Below are positions 1-12,268 of a DNA stretch of 64,000 nt, in pieces. Each line of letters starts with the position of its first letter. Position 1 is the stretch's first letter. The stretch lies in the NCBI GenBank assembly GCA_963799415.1, contig CAWCXI010000013.1, positions 186,001 through 250,000 on the forward strand, in the 5' to 3' direction. The position numbers and the translations under genes are program-made. The DNA comes from JAMXLO01 sp963799415 (lineage in GTDB: Bacteria; Pseudomonadota; Alphaproteobacteria; Acetobacterales; Acetobacteraceae). The notes beneath the pieces are model-generated. The model had not been told where the DNA came from. It was given only the letters and a program-made list of their open reading frames with translations, and searched no databases.

Positions 1-193
1 GCACGAGTCGCCAGTGCTCGGTCCGTCCATCATCGTATCGCCAAGCCGCGAGTTCATGCATGGCCAGGGCGAACGCGTGTGCCTGATGCGGGCACCAATG
101 CCGCAGCCATGCCACTGTCTCGACGACGCCGTTGATTGAGGATGATGCCGCGACGACGCCATGCTCTACACCTGATGGAGACGAATCGAACAT
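1..193 (-). CDS. Partial hypothetical protein, cut by the window edge
   Basis: An open frame of 64 codons runs from an ATG at 193 off the left edge without a stop. A purine-rich GGGGAG lies a few bases before the ATG and would serve as ribosome binding site. The visible residues are rich in H, W and A (for example HELAAWRYDDG) and I do not recognise the family. No signal peptide or membrane segment is visible. It would be divergent from the AraC-type gene at 499. The case rests only on the open frame and the ribosome binding site, so it is tentative. Confidence 0.35.
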   Translation of the reverse strand, partial: MFDSSPSGVEHGVVAASSSINGVVETVAWLRHWCPHQAHAFALAMHELAAWRYDDGRTEHWRLV

Positions 194-498
194 TGGCTCC
201 CCTTGCCAGTAAGTTGGTGGTTCCCTGCCCAATGGGCCTGCATGTGCCGTAGCCGCTATGACTTTGTTCACATCGGCCTGGTCCATGTTTGATCGCCGAC
301 GTGGCCAAAGCTGGCTCGAGACAGTTCCATTTTTCGACTGCGGTGCCTCTTACTATGGCGCTGGACGCGGCGTCTTCTCAGTCAGCGCAGCCAGACTTCG
401 CATTCACTGCAAAAGCGCCCGGGTCGCGCCCACCGCGATCGCTTGTCGCAACCGAACCGGATGCGTTAACGTCCGCGGCGAGCTCATGAGTAGGGGAC
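194..498. other. Intergenic region between divergent genes
   Basis: About 300 bases between the partial minus-strand gene and the AraC-type gene. Short open frames exist on both strands but overlap each other and have no recognisable product. This is where promoters of both flanking genes would lie; I see no clear operator, terminator or RNA. Confidence 0.4.
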
Positions 499-1542
499 GT
501 GGACCAGAACGGACCGCCATCCGATTGGACCGAGAGGAGCGGGCGAGCGCGCCTGGTACCAGCGCGATCGGGGTTCGCGCCGGCTGAAGCTGCGGTAATA
601 ACCACGGCCCTGGCAGTCGATCATATTGGCGAAGATGACCGCTTCGCGTATTGGCGCGAGCAGTGGTGCCAGGGCACGGCCGGCGTGACAGGAGAGCTCG
701 CCCCGGGCGAGAGGCATGGCTTTTACGCACGCGCGACCGCGTGGACCGCCCCTTGCGTGATCAGGATGCGATTGGAGACCGGCCCTTTCCTGGTGTCGCG
801 CGGGCTGCCCGAGATCAGCCGGCATGGCCTGGAAAACTGGATCTGCCTTTATCAGGAGGTGAGCGACGGCGCCGCCTTCCAGCACGCCGGAAACGAGTTC
901 AACACGCGCCGGGGCGACCTGCTGCTCACCGACCCGACGATCCCATTCTCCAGCCGCCCCCTCAGCGCGCACGACTATCGCCGTTGGATGCTGCCCCGTG
1001 CCTGGATCGAACCGCACCTGCCGTCCGGGCGCCGGCCGCTCTCCGCACAGCTTACCGGGTCACACGGCACCAACGGACTGGTGCAGGCTTATCTGCATGC
1101 CTTGGACGATGCCATCGACGAGTGCGACAGCGCCGAACTGCCGGGAGTCATCGACAACTTTTGCCGCCTTCTCGCGTTGGCCTGCGGCAGCGGGCCTGAC
1201 GACCAACGCGCCGCAACCCGGGCTGCGAAACTGCGACAGGTGACGGACTATATAGCGCTCCATCTGTCGGAGCCGGATTTGACTCCGGCAAGGGTGGCTG
1301 CCGCGATGAAGATCTCTGTTCGGCAACTGCATCTCCTGTTCGAGCCGACAGCGACCAGCTTTGCGGAGCATGTGATGGGTCGGCGGCTGGAAGAATGCCG
1401 CGCGATACTGGAAAGCCCAGCGAGCAGAGCCCGGTCCGTCACCGACATCGCCTACGCCTGGGGCTTCAACAGCCTCGCCTCGTTCTATCGGGCTTTCCGC
1501 CAACGCTTCGGCGTCAGTCCTGGCATGGTGCGTCGCGGTTGA
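499..1542 (+). CDS. AraC family transcriptional regulator
   Basis: A 347-residue DNA-binding regulator of the AraC/XylS type. The C-terminal 100 residues hold the two helix-turn-helix motifs: a first helix pair around LTPARVAAAMKISVRQLHLLF and the family signature near the end, DIAYAWGFNSLASFYRAFRQ followed by RFGVSP. The N-terminal 200 residues match the AraC-binding-like type (about 30-200: YWREQWCQ, later RGDLLLTDPTIPF), expected to sense a small ligand. The GTG at 499 has an AGGGGA almost touching it, so a slightly later start is possible; no in-frame ATG lies close by. It is convergent with the luciferase-like gene, 30 bases away. Target genes are unknown. Confidence 0.88.
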   Translation: MDQNGPPSDWTERSGRARLVPARSGFAPAEAAVITTALAVDHIGEDDRFAYWREQWCQGTAGVTGELAPGERHGFYARATAWTAPCVIRMRLETGPFLVSRGLPEISRHGLENWICLYQEVSDGAAFQHAGNEFNTRRGDLLLTDPTIPFSSRPLSAHDYRRWMLPRAWIEPHLPSGRRPLSAQLTGSHGTNGLVQAYLHALDDAIDECDSAELPGVIDNFCRLLALACGSGPDDQRAATRAAKLRQVTDYIALHLSEPDLTPARVAAAMKISVRQLHLLFEPTATSFAEHVMGRRLEECRAILESPASRARSVTDIAYAWGFNSLASFYRAFRQRFGVSPGMVRRG

Positions 1543-1572
1543 TCCGTCGGGCGCGAACGCCGCCGCTGGCGG

Positions 1573-2631
1573 TCATAACTTCGGCATGCGGGGCAGCACT
1601 TCCTCACCGAACAGCCGCATCGACGATCGCGCATCAGCCAGTGCAATATCGTTGAAGTTGACCTGCAACGAGGCGCTCTCGAAATCGCCGATCTGCCGAC
1701 GATAAGTCGCGACAGTATCAAGAATCCGCTGTGGCGTGCCGATCCATGCGGCGCACTTCTCGACCTGGGTTTCGAAGGTGTCGCGTGACAGCGCGGCGAT
1801 TATCTTGTCGTAGCCTGGATAGTCTGCCGAGCTTTCGCCAGTCATCCAGTCGGATGCCGCGGTGACCAGCGAGCGCAGATAGCGGTTCAGTGGCTCGCGC
1901 GCGATCTGCTCAGCCTTCGTCTGGTCGGCGTGGCAGAACATGTGGAACGCCAGCATCACCGTGCCGCGGCCGGGATGGCCGGCGCTGCGCCATGCCTCGC
2001 GGTAGATGCCGATCAGTTCCGCCATCGCGCCGCCAGCCATCGGAATCGCCATGATGCCGTGGCCCGCCGCTCCGGCGCGTTCGAACAACTCCTTGGTCGC
2101 CAGTGCGGCGACGTAGAACGGCGGGCGCGGCTGCTGTGTCGGGCGCGGCAAAGAGGTGACGTTGCGAAAACTGTGGAAGCGTCCCTCGCAGGTGACGTCT
2201 TCCTGCTCCAGCAGCAGCCTCACCTGCTCCATGCCTTCCTCGAAGCGCGCACGGCTTTCGTCGAGCCTGACGCCGAAGCGGGCGAATTCGTGCGGCAGGA
2301 AGGCACGCGCGAAGCCGATGTCGAGCCGGCCGTCGCATAGCGCATCCAGCATGGCTAGTTCGCCGGCCAACTTCAGCGGATTGTTGAACGCAGGCAGTAC
2401 CGCACCGGTCACCAGCCGCGCGCGTTTGGTCACCTGTGCGGCGGCGGCGAGGAACACCACAGGATTCGGACTGTAGCCGCCGTATGGATGAAAATAGTGC
2501 TCCACTGTTCTGACGTGGCTGTAGCCGTAGCGGTCGCACAGCGCGACCAGTGACAGCGCGTCCTGCCAGTAGTCGCGTCCTGACTTAACCTTCGGGCCGA
2601 TATCGGGGAAGAACTGAATGCCGACCTGCAT
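1573..2631 (-). CDS. LLM class flavin-dependent oxidoreductase (luciferase-like monooxygenase)
   Basis: A 352-residue protein of the bacterial luciferase-like fold, which uses reduced FMN and oxygen (or F420 in other branches) on small organic substrates. Family features include the N-terminal strand MQVGIQFFPD, HVRTVEHYFHPYGGYSPNP, the conserved GRLDIGFARAF stretch and a C-terminal GTPQRILDTVATYRR. The length is normal. It begins 4 bases after the YqhA-like gene ends upstream, so the two are probably co-transcribed. The substrate cannot be told from sequence. Confidence 0.88.
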   Translation of the reverse strand: MQVGIQFFPDIGPKVKSGRDYWQDALSLVALCDRYGYSHVRTVEHYFHPYGGYSPNPVVFLAAAAQVTKRARLVTGAVLPAFNNPLKLAGELAMLDALCDGRLDIGFARAFLPHEFARFGVRLDESRARFEEGMEQVRLLLEQEDVTCEGRFHSFRNVTSLPRPTQQPRPPFYVAALATKELFERAGAAGHGIMAIPMAGGAMAELIGIYREAWRSAGHPGRGTVMLAFHMFCHADQTKAEQIAREPLNRYLRSLVTAASDWMTGESSADYPGYDKIIAALSRDTFETQVEKCAAWIGTPQRILDTVATYRRQIGDFESASLQVNFNDIALADARSSMRLFGEEVLPRMPKL

Positions 2632-2635
2632 CTGA

Positions 2636-3181
2636 TCAATTCCTCTCGTGGCGCTCGCTCAGCCGGTCGGCCAACGCCAACAGAACACCAACCAGACCTA
2701 TTCCGATCAGGATGGCAAGTCGCCAGCCGGCGTCCTGGCTTCTGACGTTCTCGATATGCACGAACGTCTCGAGAATCTGGATTGCGGCAATCGCCACGAT
2801 TGATCCGAGGAGACGCAGCTTCACAGTCGCGAAATCCATGCCTCCCAGCCAGGTCGGCCTGTCATCCGTCGTCGATGCCAGCAGTCTGCCAACGAAATTC
2901 TCCCAGCCGGCAAGCATGACAATGACCACGAGGTTGGCGACCAACGACAGATCGACCAGAGTGAGGACGAGAAAGATTGCCTCGTTGCTGTCCAACGCGA
3001 GATATCCCGGGACGGTCTGCACGAGCATCTGGACAAACTTCACGACCACCAGGCCCAGCGCGATCAGCAGGCCGACATAGATCGGCGCCATGATCCAACG
3101 CGCGGCGAACAGAGCCCGGCCCAGGTTGCGACGCGTCCGCTGCTCGATGACCTCGATCCACGCCGGCGGTCCGTCGCTCAT
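2636..3181 (-). CDS. YqhA/UPF0114 family membrane protein
   Basis: A 181-residue inner-membrane protein with four hydrophobic segments, at about 20-50, 65-90, 115-135 and 150-170. The stretches ALFAARWIMAPIYVGLLIAL, VDLSLVANLVVIVMLAGWENF and KLRLLGSIVAIAAI are typical of the UPF0114 (YqhA) family, whose role is unknown. I chose the ATG at 3181 because GGGGG lies 5-6 bases before it; the ATG at 3193 has no ribosome binding site. It is followed by the luciferase-like gene after 4 bases. Confidence 0.85.
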   Translation of the reverse strand: MSDGPPAWIEVIEQRTRRNLGRALFAARWIMAPIYVGLLIALGLVVVKFVQMLVQTVPGYLALDSNEAIFLVLTLVDLSLVANLVVIVMLAGWENFVGRLLASTTDDRPTWLGGMDFATVKLRLLGSIVAIAAIQILETFVHIENVRSQDAGWRLAILIGIGLVGVLLALADRLSERHERN

Positions 3182-3211
3182 TCCTGCCCCCATTCTGCTT
3201 TGCAGGGTATC

Positions 3212-5260
3212 TCAGCCGGGCAACCGCTCCAACGCCCCGGCGATCAGCTCAAACTGACGTCCGATGCGGGAGACCGCCTCGATGGCAGGAACAGGTCGCG
3301 GCTCGAGTTGCGTGCCCCCCGCCGCGAGCGCGGTGCTCGAACGAGCGATCCAATCCTGCCAGGCGCGCCAGGCCGGTTGCGGCAGCGCGGTCCGCATGGT
3401 CGGGTCAAGCATGATCGCAGTCATGCGACCCGCGCAGCGGCGCAGCGCCGCATCGATCAGCGTAGCCGCTCGCAGTGCGGCCTGAGAGCCCGCTCCACGC
3501 TCAAGCAAAGCCCGGCTGATGGATGCTTCCAGACTGTTGGTGGCAAGGCCACCCTCGCGGCGCACACGCTCCACCGTGGTGACTGCCGTCTCACCGAGCA
3601 GATTTGACAGCACCGCGAAGGCATAGCGTCCCTGTGCGGCGATGGCGTCGCGCATTTCCTGCAACAGGCGCTGCGGCTCGAAGTTGGGCCACAGCAGGAA
3701 GCACGCGGCCACCGCCACGGCGCCCCCGATTACGGTGAAGAGCGCGCGAATGCCGGCGACTAACCATTCGCTGGCGCCCGGCTGGGTGATATCAACGAGC
3801 AGCACGATCAGCGGCGTCAGCCACGCGATGAAGAGGCCGTAGCTGAGCGAGCGCGCCGCCAGGGTCACCATCGCGAGTGGAAACATTGCAGCAGCCAGCG
3901 CAATCGGTGTGGTGCAGATCACCCCAATCAGCGCCGCCACCAGTCCGCCTATGACGGTTCCGGCGATGCGCTGAAATACGCGGGAGTAAGTCAACCCAAA
4001 ATATGGCTGCATCGTCATGGCGATCGTTATCGTCAGCCAGTGGTCATAGGGCGTGAACCACAGCATGGTGAACGCGAGGGCCGGTGTCGCGACCACCGAC
4101 AACCGCAGTGCGTGGCGCAATGCCGGAGACTGCCAATCGAGGTTTGCCAGCAGTGGCTGCAGCAGTCTCTGGCGAAGGGGTGGCGGAGTTCCGTCGAGCC
4201 CGGCGCCCGGCAAAAAATTCGCTGGAACCGACATCGTGTAGGCGATGCGCAGCTGTTCGATAATCTTCCCGGCTATTGCGCGCACGGCGTTGGGCTCGGG
4301 CAGCGACGCGGCATCTGTCGCCATCGCGGCGATTGACTGTTCGATCTGTTGGTTCGTCTCGGTGCCGCCGGTCACGATGGACTGAGCGAACGCCAGCAGC
4401 GTCGGCTGCAACCGCCCCAGCAGCTTTTCGCCAACGACGCGCTCTTGCGCATCGGCGTGCTGCAGTCTGTCGCCGAATGCGATCAGTGCGGCGAGAAGCT
4501 GATCGGAGGACTCCAGACGGATGACACCATGTCGCGCCTCTTCGCTTGGACCGCCGCGCGTCCGTTGGACATCCGTGACGGCTTCGCGCGCTGCCTCGAT
4601 CGCGCTGCGCGCGCGACTCAGGTTCGAATGGGCATGTGCATCCCACGAAGCTTCGTCTGTGTCGCCTGCCTGAAGCAACGCGCAGATATTTTCCGCTGTC
4701 GCCGACAAGGCTCGATAGACCTCGGCCACGGCGCGGCGGGCCGGCATGTATGGGTAGATCGGCCAGATGACCAGCGTGAGCAGCGTTGCCCAAAGACCAC
4801 CGCCAACGAACACGGCCGCCAAGACGCCGGCCTGCATGACGTCCGGGACAGGACGATCGAGCGAGATGATCAGCATGACGCCCAGCAGCACGCCCATCAT
4901 CTGCGCCGTCTCACCGTAGATGCGGACGAACGTGGCGCAGAACAGGCCGAACATGCCGAGTGGCAGAGCTACCGCAATGCCGTAGCCCCGTGCCAGCCCG
5001 ACGCCGGCCACAACAAGCGCGCCAAGCACCGTGAAGGTGAGCAGTACCCGGAACGCGTCGGCGGATTGCCCCGCCCGGATCGCCCATGCAGGTGTTGAGC
5101 GCGGCCAGTGCCGCCATGATGAGTGGCGGCCATTGCAGATATTCGTTCAGTGCGATGATGACGGCGACGGACAGCGCCGCGCGAACACCTTCCGCCAGGC
5201 TCAGCGCCTGAAGGTTCAGGCTGCCCGATAGTTGCTGAAGGCGGCCCCTCAGCGTCGGTA

Positions 5261-5264
<4 letters not shown>
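3212..5264 (-). CDS. FUSC family protein (aromatic acid exporter-like), apparent frameshift
   Basis: A long inner-membrane protein of the FUSC/YccS type (fusaric acid resistance, aromatic acid efflux), about 680 residues, with two blocks of membrane helices separated by a cytoplasmic region. The N-terminal part reads to AALNTCMGDPGG and the rest continues in the next frame from QSADAFRVLLTFTVLGALVV. Removing one base from the CCCC run at 5069-5072 joins them, matching the usual DPGG...LLAF pattern. The second block includes ALRLSVVATPALAFTMLWF, PYDHWLTITIAMTMQP and RIAGTVIGG. The start is a TTG overlapping the aconitase stop codon, implying translational coupling. The run of C suggests sequencing error or a recent mutation. 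Confidence 0.8.
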
Positions 5265-7957
<2,693 letters not shown>

Positions 7958-8074
7958 GGCGGCGCCTTCCGTTGAGCGGCGAAGTTGAGGCGGTATGCCG
8001 CAGGTGCAATGGTCCCTGGGCTCGCGGGCTTAGAACACACCAGCCGGCGAGCGTCCACAAGGCGGGGGACGCTT

Positions 8075-8668
8075 GTGTTGCAGGCGGCAGGTCTGGCGGC
8101 GTTCCGCGGCGAGCGGCTGGTGTTCCGTGACCTCGACTTCGTCGTGGCCGCCGGGGAGGCACTGCTGCTCACAGGTCCGAATGGGTCGGGAAAGACGACA
8201 CTGTTGCGGCTGCTGGCCGGACTGCTGCGGCCGGCAGCAGGGACGCTGTTGTGGGACGGCGCGGATGCACTGGCCGATCTGCCAGTACAGGCGCGGCGGT
8301 TGATGTACGTCGGGCATCAGGACGCGGTGAAGCCCGCGTTCACCGCGGCGGAGAACCTGCGGTTTGCGGCGAGATTGAACGGTGGTGCCGTTGGAAAGGC
8401 GCTCGTCGCGGTTGGGCTGGAGGAACTCGCCGACCTCCCGGCGCGCATGCTGTCCGCGGGACAGCGGCGTCGTTTGACGCTGGCGAGGCTCGCGCTGTCG
8501 CACGTGCCACTCTGGTTGCTCGACGAACCGACACTTGGATTGGACGCGAGGTCAGTGGAGCGCTTCGGCGCGATGTTGGAGAGTCACCGCGCAAGGGGTG
8601 GGATAGCGGTCGCCGCGACGCACCTGCCGTTGCCGCTCAGTAATGCCACGGAGCTCGCGCTGAGATGA
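8075..8668 (+). CDS. ccmA: Haem ABC exporter ATP-binding protein CcmA
   Basis: The ATPase of the CcmABCD complex, which releases the haem chaperone holo-CcmE for cytochrome c maturation. Walker A is TGPNGSGKTTLL, the signature LSAGQRRRLTLARL, and Walker B LWLLDEPTLGLD. The open frame extends upstream to 7985, but the GTG at 8075 fits best: GGGGGA lies about 7 bases before it and the protein then begins directly at the first strand (LQAAGLAAFRGERLVF), giving 197 residues as is usual for CcmA. ccmB follows after 121 bases that hold a repeat pair. Confidence 0.95.
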   Translation: MLQAAGLAAFRGERLVFRDLDFVVAAGEALLLTGPNGSGKTTLLRLLAGLLRPAAGTLLWDGADALADLPVQARRLMYVGHQDAVKPAFTAAENLRFAARLNGGAVGKALVAVGLEELADLPARMLSAGQRRRLTLARLALSHVPLWLLDEPTLGLDARSVERFGAMLESHRARGGIAVAATHLPLPLSNATELALR

Positions 8669-8682
8669 TGCCTCGTCATCTT

Positions 8683-8773
8683 CTCCCCCTCCCCTTGCGG
8701 GAGGGGGTTGGGGGGAGGGGACGGTGTAGCTTGCAACGCCCCCTCCCCCCAACCCCCTCCCGCAAGGGGAGGG
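8683..8773. repeat. Inverted pair of C/G-rich palindromic repeats between ccmA and ccmB
   Basis: Two copies of one unit face each other: 8683-8720 (core CTCCCCTTGCGGGAGGGGG followed by TTGGGGGGAGGGG) and its reverse complement at 8739-8773. Each unit is itself a hairpin (CTCCC-GCAA-type loop-GGGAG), and the pair can form a larger stem around an 18-base loop. The same unit recurs at 31360, 35317, 35365 and, altered, at 44251. It behaves like an intergenic REP element. Confidence 0.85.
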
Positions 8774-8789
8774 ACGTGCGTGGTGATCC

Positions 8790-9455
8790 GTGAGCACATT
8801 TGTCGCGGTCCTGGTGCGCGAACTGCGGCTTTCGCTGCGCCACGGCGCCGATACGCTTGCTGCCCTGCTTTTCTTTCTGCTGACCGCGGCGCTGTTCCCG
8901 CTCGCCATTGGACCTGCTCCCGAAACCCTCGGCCGCATCGCACCCGGCATCGTGTGGGTATGCGCATTGCTGGCCGCGCTGCTGCCGCTGGACCGCCTGT
9001 TCGGCGCCGACTTCGAAGACGGCTCGCTCGACCAGCTCCTGCTGTGTGGCCTGCCGCCGGCAGCGCTTGCCGTGGCGAAGACCGCGGCGCACTGGCTGAT
9101 CACGGGCCTGCCACTGCTGCTTGCGGCCGCGCCGCTCGCGATCATGCTGCGGATGCCGGAGCAGGCGTTGCCGGCGCTGCTCCTTGGCCTGGCGCCCGGC
9201 ACGATGCTGCTGTCGCTACTCGGCACCACCGTGGCCGCAATTGTGCTGGGTGCCAGGCGCGGCAGCGTGCTTCTGCCGCTCCTCGTGCTGCCGCTGACTA
9301 CGCCGGTACTGATCTTCGGCGTTGCCGCGGCGGATGCCGCATCGGACGGGGTCAGCCCGCAGCCTCATCTGCTGTTGCTCGCCGCCCTGCTGGTAGCAGC
9401 CCTCCCGCTTTGCCCCCTGGCCGCGGGAGCTGGACTCCGATTTACCAACGAATAG
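8790..9455 (+). CDS. ccmB: Haem exporter membrane protein CcmB
   Basis: The 221-residue permease partner of CcmA, with six hydrophobic segments. Typical stretches are FVAVLVRELRLSLRHGAD at the N terminus, then LLFFLLTAALFPLAIG, and LDRLFGADFEDGSLDQLLL, which is highly conserved in CcmB. The start is GTG at 8790. It lies in the same direction as ccmA, separated by the palindromic repeat pair. ccmC and later ccm genes do not follow; after 310 bases comes glycogen phosphorylase. Confidence 0.95.
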   Translation: MSTFVAVLVRELRLSLRHGADTLAALLFFLLTAALFPLAIGPAPETLGRIAPGIVWVCALLAALLPLDRLFGADFEDGSLDQLLLCGLPPAALAVAKTAAHWLITGLPLLLAAAPLAIMLRMPEQALPALLLGLAPGTMLLSLLGTTVAAIVLGARRGSVLLPLLVLPLTTPVLIFGVAAADAASDGVSPQPHLLLLAALLVAALPLCPLAAGAGLRFTNE

Positions 9456-9766
9456 TTGATATACTATCAAAACATATAACCTGAGGTTGCAGCGGCGAAA
9501 TTCCCAACGGCGCTATCCCGCTACGCCATACGAGGAACCCGCGCAGGCCATAGCTATTCCTTTATTTCCTCGTTGCATGACCGCCACCCAGTTCGTTAAC
9601 AGGTAAGGCGCGAGGAGAATTTAATGACACGAGGGAAATGTGGGGTGACGCGGCTGTCTGGCAGACGTGCGCGTGCGGTCCACAAGGGCGCTTCCAATTT
9701 GCTGGAAGTCAAGCTCACTCATTGACCAGCTTGCGGCTTGAGGCCCCCTAGGGACACTGTGACCCC
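9456..9766. other. Intergenic region before glgP with a palindrome and a micro-ORF
   Basis: This 311-base gap has an AT-rich start. A perfect palindrome TTGATA-TAC-TATCAA (9456-9470) lies directly after the ccmB stop and could be an operator. At 9624-9725 a 33-codon frame begins with ATG, preceded by GAGGAGAATTTA, a good ribosome binding site; its product has no recognisable features and may or may not be translated. The rest shows nothing clear. The glgP promoter should lie here. Confidence 0.4.
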
Positions 9767-12232
9767 ATGGACAGACCTGACATTTTCCTAAGCTCGACCG
9801 ATGCGCCCGCGAGTGAAAGGGATGTGGAGGCGCTGCGCCGTCTCATCGTTGAGAAGCTTACCTATGCGACCGGGCGGGATCCACTGGTTGCCGGTGATCG
9901 CGACTGGTTCGTTGCGGCGGCGTTGGCACTGCGAGATCGGGTCGTCGATTGCTGGTTGCAGAGCACGCGCAACGATACCGCAAAGCAGCGTAAGCGCGTG
10001 TACTACCTGTCGCTCGAGTTCCTGCCGGGCCGCTTGCTGATGGACTCGCTGAACAATGCAGGCCTGGTCGAGCCAATGCGGCTTGCGCTTGCCGAACTGG
10101 GGGTGAGCCTCGACCGTCTGCGTTCCATGGAGCCGGACCCGGCGCTCGGCAACGGCGGGCTTGGGCGCCTCGCGGCCTGCTTCATGGACAGCATGGCCAG
10201 CCTCCGCATCCCCGCCCACGGCTTCGGCATTCGCTACAATCATGGGCTGTTCCAGCAGGTGATGCGGGATGGCTGGCAGCATGAGTACCCGGAGAACTGG
10301 CTGTCCTTCGGCAATCCGTGGGAGTTCGAGCGGCCTGATATCAACTACAAGGTTGGCTTCGGCGGGCGTGTGGACATTGTCCCTGCCTCGGACGGCACGT
10401 CAGCGTCCGTCTGGCATCCTGATGAGACGGTGAACGCCATCGCTTACGACACGCCCGTGGTTGGCTGGCGTGGCAAGCACGCAAACACGCTGCGGCTGTG
10501 GTCGGCACGGGCGCCAGACCCGTTGGAGCTGGAGACCTTCAATCGCGGCGATCATGTCGGGGCGCTGGCGGCGCGCGCCCGCGCGAACTCCATTTCGCAG
10601 ATCCTCTATCCCAGCGATGAGACACCAGCGGGTCAGGAGCTGCGGCTGCGTCAGGAGTATTTCTTCTCCTCGGCATCGTTGCAGGACCTGTTGCACCGGC
10701 ATATCCGCCAGTACGGTGAACTGCACAACCTGGCCGACAAATGTGCCATCCAGCTCAACGATACGCATCCGGCGATCGTTGTCGCCGAGCTGATGCGTCT
10801 GCTGGTCGACGAGCACCAATTGCCGTGGGACGAGGCGTGGCGGATCACTGGCGAGACCATCTGGTACACCAATCACACACTGCTGCCTGAGGCTCTGGAA
10901 ACCTGGCCGGTTCCGCTGATGGAGCGGCTGCTGCCGCGCCACATGCAGATCATCTACGAGATCAACAAGCTGCATCTCGACTCGTTGGTCGGGCGATCCG
11001 ATGTGCCTGATCTGTCCGAGGTGTCCCTGATCGATGAGCACGGCGAGCGGCGGGTGCGCATGGGCACGCTGGCCTTCGTCGGTTCGCACAAGGTGAACGG
11101 CGTGTCCGCGCTGCACACCGAGCTGATGCGGTGCACTGTGTTCCGATCGCTGCACCAGCTCTATCCCGACCGCATCGTCAACAAGACCAATGGCATCACC
11201 TTCCGGCGCTGGCTGCACACCGCCAATCCGCGTCTCACCGCCGTGCTGTGTGATGCGATCGGACCGCAGGTCCTGGATGACGGTATGGCACTGGAGCATC
11301 TTGTGCCGCTGGCGGACGATACGGCCCTGCACGAACGGCTGATCGCGGTGAGGCGCGCCAACAAGACGGCGCTGGCCGCACTGGTTGCCGAGAGGCTGGA
11401 CATCACGATCGATCCGGACGCGCTCGTTGATGTGCACATCAAGCGGATTCATGAATACAAGCGGCAGCTGCTGAACATCCTCGAGACGATCTCGCTTTAT
11501 CTCGCGATGCGCGCCCAGCCGACACGGAACTGGGTGCCACGAGTGAAGCTCTACGCCGGACGGGCGGCTGCCAGCTACAAGCGTGCCAAGCTGATCATCA
11601 AGCTGATCCACGATGTGGCGAAGGTGGTGAACCACGATCCGGCGGTGCGCGACCAGCTGAAGGTCGTGTTTGTGCCGGACTACAATGTCAGCCTGGCGGA
11701 GGTCATCATCCCCGCGGCGGATCTCTCCGAGCAGATCTCGACCGCCGGCATGGAAGCGTCCGGCACCGGCAACATGAAGCTCGCGCTGAACGGCGCACTG
11801 ACTATCGGCACGTTGGATGGGGCCAACCTGGAAATCCTCGACCGGGTTGGCGCGGACAACATGTTCACCTTCGGCCTGACCGCGGGACAGGTCGAGGAGC
11901 GCCGGTGGCAACACAGCCCGCCATCGGATCCGTCACCCGCGCTGCAGCAGGTGCTGGATGCGATCGGTTCAGGCCTGTTCTCGCCAGACGAGCACGACCG
12001 CTATCGCGAGCTGGTCGCCGATCTGACCTCGAGCGACTGGTTCATGGTGGCCGCGGACTTCGACGCCTATGCCGATACGCAATGGAAGGTCGCAACACGG
12101 TGGTGCGACCGACGCGCCTGGTGGCGTTCGAGCGTACTGAACACGGCACAGATGGGCTGGTTCTCGTCTGACCGCACCATCCGCGAGTACGCCAAGGACA
12201 TCTGGGACGTGCCGGTAACCGCTGTCGGGTAG
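9767..12232 (+). CDS. glgP: Glycogen/starch/alpha-glucan phosphorylase
   Basis: An 821-residue GT35 phosphorylase that releases glucose-1-phosphate from glycogen or other alpha-1,4-glucans. It reads through without interruption and has the normal length. Conserved blocks include YYLSLEFLPGRLL, PDPALGNGGLGRLAACF, QLNDTHPAIVVAELMRLL, NKTNGITFRRWL and the pyridoxal-phosphate site EASGTGNMKLALNGAL near residue 665. No other glycogen genes are in the window. The RuBisCO-like gene starts 36 bases downstream on the same strand. Confidence 0.97.
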   Translation: MDRPDIFLSSTDAPASERDVEALRRLIVEKLTYATGRDPLVAGDRDWFVAAALALRDRVVDCWLQSTRNDTAKQRKRVYYLSLEFLPGRLLMDSLNNAGLVEPMRLALAELGVSLDRLRSMEPDPALGNGGLGRLAACFMDSMASLRIPAHGFGIRYNHGLFQQVMRDGWQHEYPENWLSFGNPWEFERPDINYKVGFGGRVDIVPASDGTSASVWHPDETVNAIAYDTPVVGWRGKHANTLRLWSARAPDPLELETFNRGDHVGALAARARANSISQILYPSDETPAGQELRLRQEYFFSSASLQDLLHRHIRQYGELHNLADKCAIQLNDTHPAIVVAELMRLLVDEHQLPWDEAWRITGETIWYTNHTLLPEALETWPVPLMERLLPRHMQIIYEINKLHLDSLVGRSDVPDLSEVSLIDEHGERRVRMGTLAFVGSHKVNGVSALHTELMRCTVFRSLHQLYPDRIVNKTNGITFRRWLHTANPRLTAVLCDAIGPQVLDDGMALEHLVPLADDTALHERLIAVRRANKTALAALVAERLDITIDPDALVDVHIKRIHEYKRQLLNILETISLYLAMRAQPTRNWVPRVKLYAGRAAASYKRAKLIIKLIHDVAKVVNHDPAVRDQLKVVFVPDYNVSLAEVIIPAADLSEQISTAGMEASGTGNMKLALNGALTIGTLDGANLEILDRVGADNMFTFGLTAGQVEERRWQHSPPSDPSPALQQVLDAIGSGLFSPDEHDRYRELVADLTSSDWFMVAADFDAYADTQWKVATRWCDRRAWWRSSVLNTAQMGWFSSDRTIREYAKDIWDVPVTAVG

Positions 12233-12268
12233 GCACTCCCACCGGCGTGGCCTATCGTCCCGCGGGAC

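Noticed and set aside
9456..9470. Palindrome TTGATA-TAC-TATCAA as an FNR/Anr site
   Set aside because: An FNR site needs TTGAT-N4-ATCAA; here the centre has five bases. It is kept only as an unspecified palindrome.
10400..11914. 504-codon frame antisense to glgP
   Set aside because: It is a GC-bias shadow of an intact, strongly conserved gene; the translated sequence shows no domain pattern.
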